This document shows positions 60,491-64,000 of a stretch of DNA of 64,000 nt, piece by piece; position 1 is the first letter of the stretch, and the number at the start of each line of letters is the position of its first letter. The DNA is taken from contig JAEXTK010000180.1 in assembly GCA_023406985.1 (NCBI GenBank), positions 26,981 through 90,980 on the forward strand, in the 5' to 3' direction. Under the pieces are notes generated by a model. That model had not been told where the DNA came from, searched no databases, and saw nothing but the letters and a program-made list of their open reading frames with translations. The DNA is from Spirochaetota bacterium. Its GTDB lineage: Bacteria > Spirochaetota > Spirochaetia > Treponematales > Breznakiellaceae. Made by a program: the position numbers and the translations under genes.

Positions 60491-61369
60491 CTATAGGGGG
60501 TTACTTTCCACGGCTCCTTTACATGTTTCTAGGAGAGATCGAAGTTGCGCCTCATTCGCCAAAATCACTTGAAATACAAATGGGTCGTCAGAAAGCGTAC
60601 TTGATTCACGACCATACCGCCGTAGGAGATAAAACAACATCGCTTTCTGCACGTTGAAGCTCACTTTCCCGCTTTCCATTCCATAATCATATTCGACAAT
60701 CCGCCGATGTTGTTCCTCCAATTTGGGGTGCGGTATTAGCTCAACGGTTATAGCGGTCTGCCAGTCTACATCCTGATCTTTTGAGTGCTCAGCGACTCTT
60801 CTCTTTCCAATTCTAAGAATTCGTCCCAAATTGAAGTCTCGAAAGGCGTTCCTTTTATGGCAATAGGCTCTCACATGCCACCTTTCTCCATCATGCGCAA
60901 GTGAGTGCGGTTCAATCCACCGTAGACCTTCTGAAACACTGCCAAATGAATGATACTCCACCTCTAACCCTTCACCCGCCCGCATAGCGATAAGTATTGC
61001 TCGTGTCACTTGTGCATCTAGTCGTCTTTGTGGCCGTGGTAAAAAACCCACACTTGGCACCCAACCAGTTGTACTTGCTGGCATTTCTTCGGAGGCTAAA
61101 CGAGAAAGGTAGTCTAAAGGACTTTGGACAGGGAAAACCGGCTCAATAGTATCTGTCGCCAGATAAACCTTTATTCGGGGGTCGTAAACAAGATTCTGGG
61201 AAGCCAATGAGTTATATGCCGAAAGATCTGAGGATGCTTGTTGAGGCGAGAGAGAGAACTCTCTGATAATGTCGATTCGATTGACTCGACCCTCCCAGTA
61301 AAGTTTCGCTTCTATGTATTTTAACCTTTGTTCAACGCCCCAAGGGAATGACGATTTGACCTGATTCAT
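60491..61369 (-). CDS. BrxR/CapW-like WYL repressor, divergent from the ubiquitin-like operon
   Basis: 292 residues from the ATG at 61369, which begins M-N-Q-V-K and leads into W-G-V-E-Q-R-L-K-Y-I-E-A-K-L-Y-W-E-G, the typical BrxR/CapW start; a longer frame to 61465 adds 32 residues. The N-terminal winged helix includes I-I-R-E-F-S-L-S-P-Q-Q-A-S; the WYL domain has V-R-A-Y-C-H-K-R-N-A-F-R-D-F-N-L-G-R-I; a WCX dimerisation part follows. This family represses defence operons such as BREX and CBASS. It faces the Ubl gene across 197 bp containing two inverted repeats, so it should control that operon. Confidence 0.8.
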   Translation of the reverse strand: MNQVKSSFPWGVEQRLKYIEAKLYWEGRVNRIDIIREFSLSPQQASSDLSAYNSLASQNLVYDPRIKVYLATDTIEPVFPVQSPLDYLSRLASEEMPASTTGWVPSVGFLPRPQRRLDAQVTRAILIAMRAGEGLEVEYHSFGSVSEGLRWIEPHSLAHDGERWHVRAYCHKRNAFRDFNLGRILRIGKRRVAEHSKDQDVDWQTAITVELIPHPKLEEQHRRIVEYDYGMESGKVSFNVQKAMLFYLLRRYGRESSTLSDDPFVFQVILANEAQLRSLLETCKGAVESNPL

Positions 61370-61449
61370 GGGGATCAGTATACCATCAGGGAGATTATAT
61401 ATCAATCTATAAAATAGTATGTGTCTATTTACTTGACTCACTCCATAAT

Positions 61450-61504
61450 ATGGACTATATTCCATTTATAAGAACACTAGTGGAATCATGGGCAAGTTTT
61501 GCCC
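61450..61504. promoter_or_regulatory. Inverted repeats between the WYL repressor and the Ubl operon
   Basis: ATGGACTATATTCCAT at 61450-61465 (TGGA-N6-TCCA) and GGGCAAGTTTTGCCC at 61490-61504 (6-bp arms). CACTAGTG at 61475-61482 is also palindromic. These are candidate binding sites of the BrxR-like protein and cover both divergent promoters. Confidence 0.55.
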
Positions 61505-61566
61505 ACCACTAGCCATCTGATTCTCAATCCTATACGAGGGTTAAGAGATCAAAGAGGGTGGAGAAT

Positions 61567-61836
61567 ATGGCAAACGAAGAGCAGAAGAGTGGTAAAAAAG
61601 AGTTCAAGCTCATGATCGACAATGAACTTTTTGTTTGGGCGAAAAGCCAGATTACGGGGGGTGAGATTCGGCAGTTGGGCTCTGTACCAGAAGGGGTTCA
61701 AGTATGGAAAAAGAACCACGGCAAACCTGATTCGTTGGTGGAACTGACCACTGTGGTAGACTTATCGGAACACGGAATTGAAAAGTTCAGTCTCCAGGAA
61801 GCCTCTTCTGGTGCGGGAACACCATGGGCTTACTAA
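61567..61836 (+). CDS. Ubiquitin-like protein, multiubiquitin (MUB) domain family, single domain
   Basis: 89 residues from the ATG at 61567; an in-frame GTG lies at 61558. The domain reads F-K-L-M-I-D-N-E-L-F-V-W, I-T-G-G-E-I-R-Q-L-G-S-V-P-E-G, then V-V-D-L-S-E-H-G-I-E-K-F, matching the prokaryotic multiubiquitin family, a beta-grasp fold. Family members often hold two or more repeats; this has one. The C-terminus ends G-A-G-T-P-W-A-Y, without the canonical Gly-Gly tail, so processing by the JAB peptidase may expose a glycine. Its stop overlaps the E2 start by 13 bp. Confidence 0.82.
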   Translation: MANEEQKSGKKEFKLMIDNELFVWAKSQITGGEIRQLGSVPEGVQVWKKNHGKPDSLVELTTVVDLSEHGIEKFSLQEASSGAGTPWAY

Positions 61837-62240
61837 CTCAATCTGATTACGAGGAACTTAAAAGAATGAATGTTGTGTTTCGAGAAATCGAAGCACAACG
61901 GTTCTTGGTCTTTACTGAGTTTCCGCTACCGCCCGAGACCTTCTCGGTGAGATGCTGTGAAATCTTAGTTGTCATTCCGCCAGCCTACCCGTCTCAAGGG
62001 AATGATATGTTTTGGACATGGCCTAGGATTGTGCGACTGGATGGGAAGATTATCCCAGGAACGATCTCTGCTGAAATACCTGAAGGGAATCGAGATACTA
62101 GGACAGTTGACGGAAAAGTGTTTGAGAGGTGGTCCAGGCATTGGAATGTTGGTCAGCAGGTTTGGCGCGCAGGAAGGGATAATGTTGTCTCTATCATCAA
62201 CCGCCTTACATATGTTCTTTCAAACTCACTTGAGGGGTAG
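61824..62240 (+). CDS. Prokaryotic E2-like protein, family E
   Basis: 138 residues. The E2 fold is marked by strands E-I-L-V-V-I-P-P-A-Y-P (residues 46-55, the P-x-x-Y-P element) and the C-terminal R-W-S-R-H-W-N-V-G-Q-Q-V-W-R-A-G-R-D-N block, as in Prok-E2_E proteins. No cysteine occurs after residue 45; the only pair, Cys44-Cys45, precedes the Y-P strand. Thus the canonical catalytic Cys of E2 enzymes is absent and chemistry must differ, or the protein acts as an adaptor. It is 3 bp from the E1 gene. Confidence 0.78.
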   Translation: MGLLTQSDYEELKRMNVVFREIEAQRFLVFTEFPLPPETFSVRCCEILVVIPPAYPSQGNDMFWTWPRIVRLDGKIIPGTISAEIPEGNRDTRTVDGKVFERWSRHWNVGQQVWRAGRDNVVSIINRLTYVLSNSLEG

Positions 62241-62243
62241 CTG

Positions 62244-63695
62244 ATGCCAACGGAACTATTTAAACATCCAAGAATCGTTCTTCTTGGTTCGCATGAAAGG
62301 CTGTTACAGGAATACTTCAGCAATCGTCCTAATGGTTCAGAGGGGGCTGCAATTGGCTTCTTTCGACTCATTAGTCGCGATGTTCAAGGATTAGAACTTT
62401 CAGAACGATATCTATGCGTAGATGTTGTTCTGTTCCAGAATTCATGGATAACTTCTGCTTCACCAGAACATCTGGCCTTTGAAATGGCGCCTCTACGCGA
62501 ATTTTTTCGAAGAGCTGAAGAAGAGGATTTGGTTTTAAGCTTTATCCACAATCACCCAAGGCCGAATGTTGAGTTTTCTTTGCGTGATCATCAAAATGAA
62601 CTCACCTTACTCAAGGCATTGATAGGGCGTAACGGGGAAACTGCACGACTAATTGCGCTATTGTATTCGAATAGTGCGTGGGCGGCGCATCTTCGCTACG
62701 GTCGTTGCCCTGAGTCCATACAACCCGTTCGACATGTAACAGTTATTGGAGATAGTTTAAAAGTATTTGGCGCTTTGGCGCTCGGTCAAACAGTAACAGA
62801 AATATTTCAGCGGCAACTAACAGCATTTGGAACGCCATTCACATCAATAATGCAGAGTCTGCGATTTGCTATAGTTGGTACCGGTGGAACAGGAAGCCCT
62901 ATTGCAAATCTTCTCGTTCGCAGTGGAGCTGGTGAAATAATCCTGATTGATGAAGATCCTTTGGAAAAAACGAATTTGAATAGAGTTTTAGGATCATGTT
63001 TAAAAGACGTTGGAAAACAAAAAGCTGAACTAATTGCGCGACATCTCAATGAAATTGAGCTCCCCACGACTATTACTTCGGTCATTGGATTGATCGATAC
63101 AAATATGAAAGCATTATCTGCGCTTTCTACTGCTGATGTGGTATTAGGATGTACTGATGATTATCTTGGTCGTGATATACTGAATTCTTCAGTATACTAT
63201 TATTTGAATGCACTCATCGATGTTGGACTAGGCGGTCGCGTTGGACCGGATCGTGACGGCACTATAAGGCTCCTTAACCAAAAAGGCAGGATCAGTCGAA
63301 TACTACCCGAAGACGGTAAGTGCCTATATTGCCAGCGTGAATTACGAAGTGAGTGGTTGGCCCGTCAACTTGAAATAAGGAATAAGCCTGATATTACTGA
63401 ATCTGAGCTTCAGGAAAAATATTTATCAGGAGGAAAAGAACAGGCTCCAGGTGTAGCGCCATTCACTGGCACTGTTGCAAACTTGGCAATGACTACATTA
63501 TTTGATTTGTTGGCTCCATTTCGAAGAATTCCTGGCGAGCTTCGTCGTGATAATCTGTGGGTTGATTTTACAAAAATGGAGTTTAAAAGTGACCAACCAA
63601 TTGAGGACCATGAATGTCCATATTGCGGAACTAGGATATTCCTTGCGAAGCCAGAAACAGATGGGCTTCTCGGTCGTCCAATCTTTAAAATGTGA
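62244..63695 (+). CDS. JAB peptidase-E1 (ThiF) fusion
   Basis: 483 residues. Residues 1-160 form a JAB/JAMM isopeptidase: Glu33, H-N-H-P with His102 and His104, Ser112 and Asp115 (H-x-H-x7-S-x2-D), all zinc ligands and the catalytic Glu. Residues 205-450 are an E1/ThiF adenylation domain: V-G-T-G-G-T-G-S at 211-218, L-I-D-E-D with Asp236, N-L-N-R (Arg247), C-T-D-D (Asp305). Cys360, Cys363, Cys458 and Cys461 provide a structural zinc site. One chain could thus process and activate the Ubl. It lies in a tightly packed operon. Confidence 0.9.
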   Translation: MPTELFKHPRIVLLGSHERLLQEYFSNRPNGSEGAAIGFFRLISRDVQGLELSERYLCVDVVLFQNSWITSASPEHLAFEMAPLREFFRRAEEEDLVLSFIHNHPRPNVEFSLRDHQNELTLLKALIGRNGETARLIALLYSNSAWAAHLRYGRCPESIQPVRHVTVIGDSLKVFGALALGQTVTEIFQRQLTAFGTPFTSIMQSLRFAIVGTGGTGSPIANLLVRSGAGEIILIDEDPLEKTNLNRVLGSCLKDVGKQKAELIARHLNEIELPTTITSVIGLIDTNMKALSALSTADVVLGCTDDYLGRDILNSSVYYYLNALIDVGLGGRVGPDRDGTIRLLNQKGRISRILPEDGKCLYCQRELRSEWLARQLEIRNKPDITESELQEKYLSGGKEQAPGVAPFTGTVANLAMTTLFDLLAPFRRIPGELRRDNLWVDFTKMEFKSDQPIEDHECPYCGTRIFLAKPETDGLLGRPIFKM

Positions 63696-63707
63696 GTTAA
63701 GCGGAAT

Positions 63708-64000
63708 ATGCGGTACTATGATTGGTTAATATCTTTTATTGCTTCCTTAAAAGATGCCAAGTGGAATAGGGTAAAGTATGTGGACTCCACACCCACATTT
63801 ACCACTATTGAACTCGTTGATGCTCCTCCAGCTAATAATTTAATCAAAGACGGGCAGTTTATCATTGTTAAAAGACAGAAGAACCCAAAATGGGCAATGT
63901 TTAAATGCCCTTGTGGATGTGGCCATGTTGTGACTCTTGCACTAGTTGCTGATAAGATTCCTCATTGGGTAGTTAGAAATTGGAAGGGTCGCCCTACGAT
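63708..64000 (+). CDS. DUF6527-like zinc protein, C-terminus cut by the window edge
   Basis: The ATG at 63708 follows the E1 stop by 12 bp; the frame is open to the window end (97 residues). It contains W-A-M-F-K-C-P-C-G-C-G-H-V-V-T-L, the Cys-rich knuckle of the DUF6527 family, which is repeatedly found in bacterial multiubiquitin operons. It is an attractive candidate for a target-binding or E3-like component, but that is inference. Confidence 0.78.
   Translation, partial: MRYYDWLISFIASLKDAKWNRVKYVDSTPTFTTIELVDAPPANNLIKDGQFIIVKRQKNPKWAMFKCPCGCGHVVTLALVADKIPHWVVRNWKGRPT

Larger units (their letters stand above)
32581..64000. mobile_element. Integrated genomic island (left part), inserted at tRNA-Ala
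   Basis: A tyrosine integrase starts 152 bp after the tRNA and reads away from it. Beyond it come Bet/RecT, a DnaB-like ATPase, xenogeneic regulators, nucleases and defence-like operons with no housekeeping genes. Base composition drops from the GC-rich host and varies between modules, being lowest at 44.7-54.2 and 60.3-64 kb. The right boundary and the repeated copy of the tRNA 3' end were not found and should lie past the window. Confidence 0.8.

Noticed and set aside
1..64000. CRISPR array
   Set aside because: No evenly spaced direct repeats were seen anywhere, although Cas4-like nucleases are present.
32581..64000. Second attachment site (copy of the tRNA-Ala 3' end)
   Set aside because: No repeat of the T-arm/acceptor sequence was noticed to the right edge; the boundary is likely outside.

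Overview
The window has two parts of different character. Positions 1 to about 32,450 are GC-rich bacterial chromosome (roughly two thirds G+C by eye), densely packed with ordinary metabolic, translation, efflux and carbohydrate genes. A degenerate-receiver/PilZ protein, a plant/spirochaete-type phosphofructokinase, a small RND-associated PII-like protein and a Nif11-type peptide would fit a free-living member of the Spirochaetota. That assignment is an inference from protein flavour only, because no rRNA or marker phylogeny is available here.

Layout of the chromosomal part: a partial ApbE-like lipoprotein (left edge, - strand); a PilZ protein; a run of catabolic or detoxifying enzymes (KduD-like SDR, YghZ-like aldo/keto reductase, inositol-phosphatase family, PPOX-fold protein, class 3 aldehyde dehydrogenase); on the - strand an efflux operon led by a tandem TetR regulator (regulator, outer-membrane factor, periplasmic adaptor, RND pump, PII-like protein); cobalamin adenosyltransferase and AlaX; on the + strand a SpoU methylase overlapping an orphan histidine kinase, then proS; a Nif11-type RiPP precursor convergent with an unknown 412-aa protein; GNAT and membrane genes; YgiQ, a NifU-C protein and SlyX; phosphofructokinase; then a LacI-controlled operon (GH4 glycosidase, ChbG/YdjC deacetylase, GPH symporter, BadF-type sugar kinase) that looks like chitobiose-type disaccharide use without a PTS.

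At 32,508-32,580 there is a tRNA-Ala(CGC), followed at once by a tyrosine integrase. From there to the right edge the DNA is a mosaic genomic island with lower and patchy G+C. It holds a Bet/RecT protein, a DnaB-like ATPase, several PD-(D/E)XK nuclease-like proteins, three WYL regulators and at least three candidate defence modules. (1) 40.5-44.6 kb, - strand: zinc-ribbon protein, WYL regulator and tandem AAA+ ATPase. (2) 44.9-54.2 kb, + strand: UvrD-like helicase-nuclease, type III-like Mod methylase, Res-like helicase-nuclease and a GHKL ATPase fused to a nuclease-like domain. (3) 61.4-64.0 kb: a ubiquitin-like conjugation operon (single-domain multiubiquitin-family Ubl, family-E E2 without a canonical catalytic cysteine, JAB-E1 fusion, DUF6527-like protein) divergent from a BrxR/CapW-like WYL repressor.

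The most striking content is module 3. Its component families are known from comparative genomics and related systems have recently been tied to anti-phage defence, but this exact set with this regulator deserves attention. Module 2 is the second candidate. The right-hand island boundary is outside the window.
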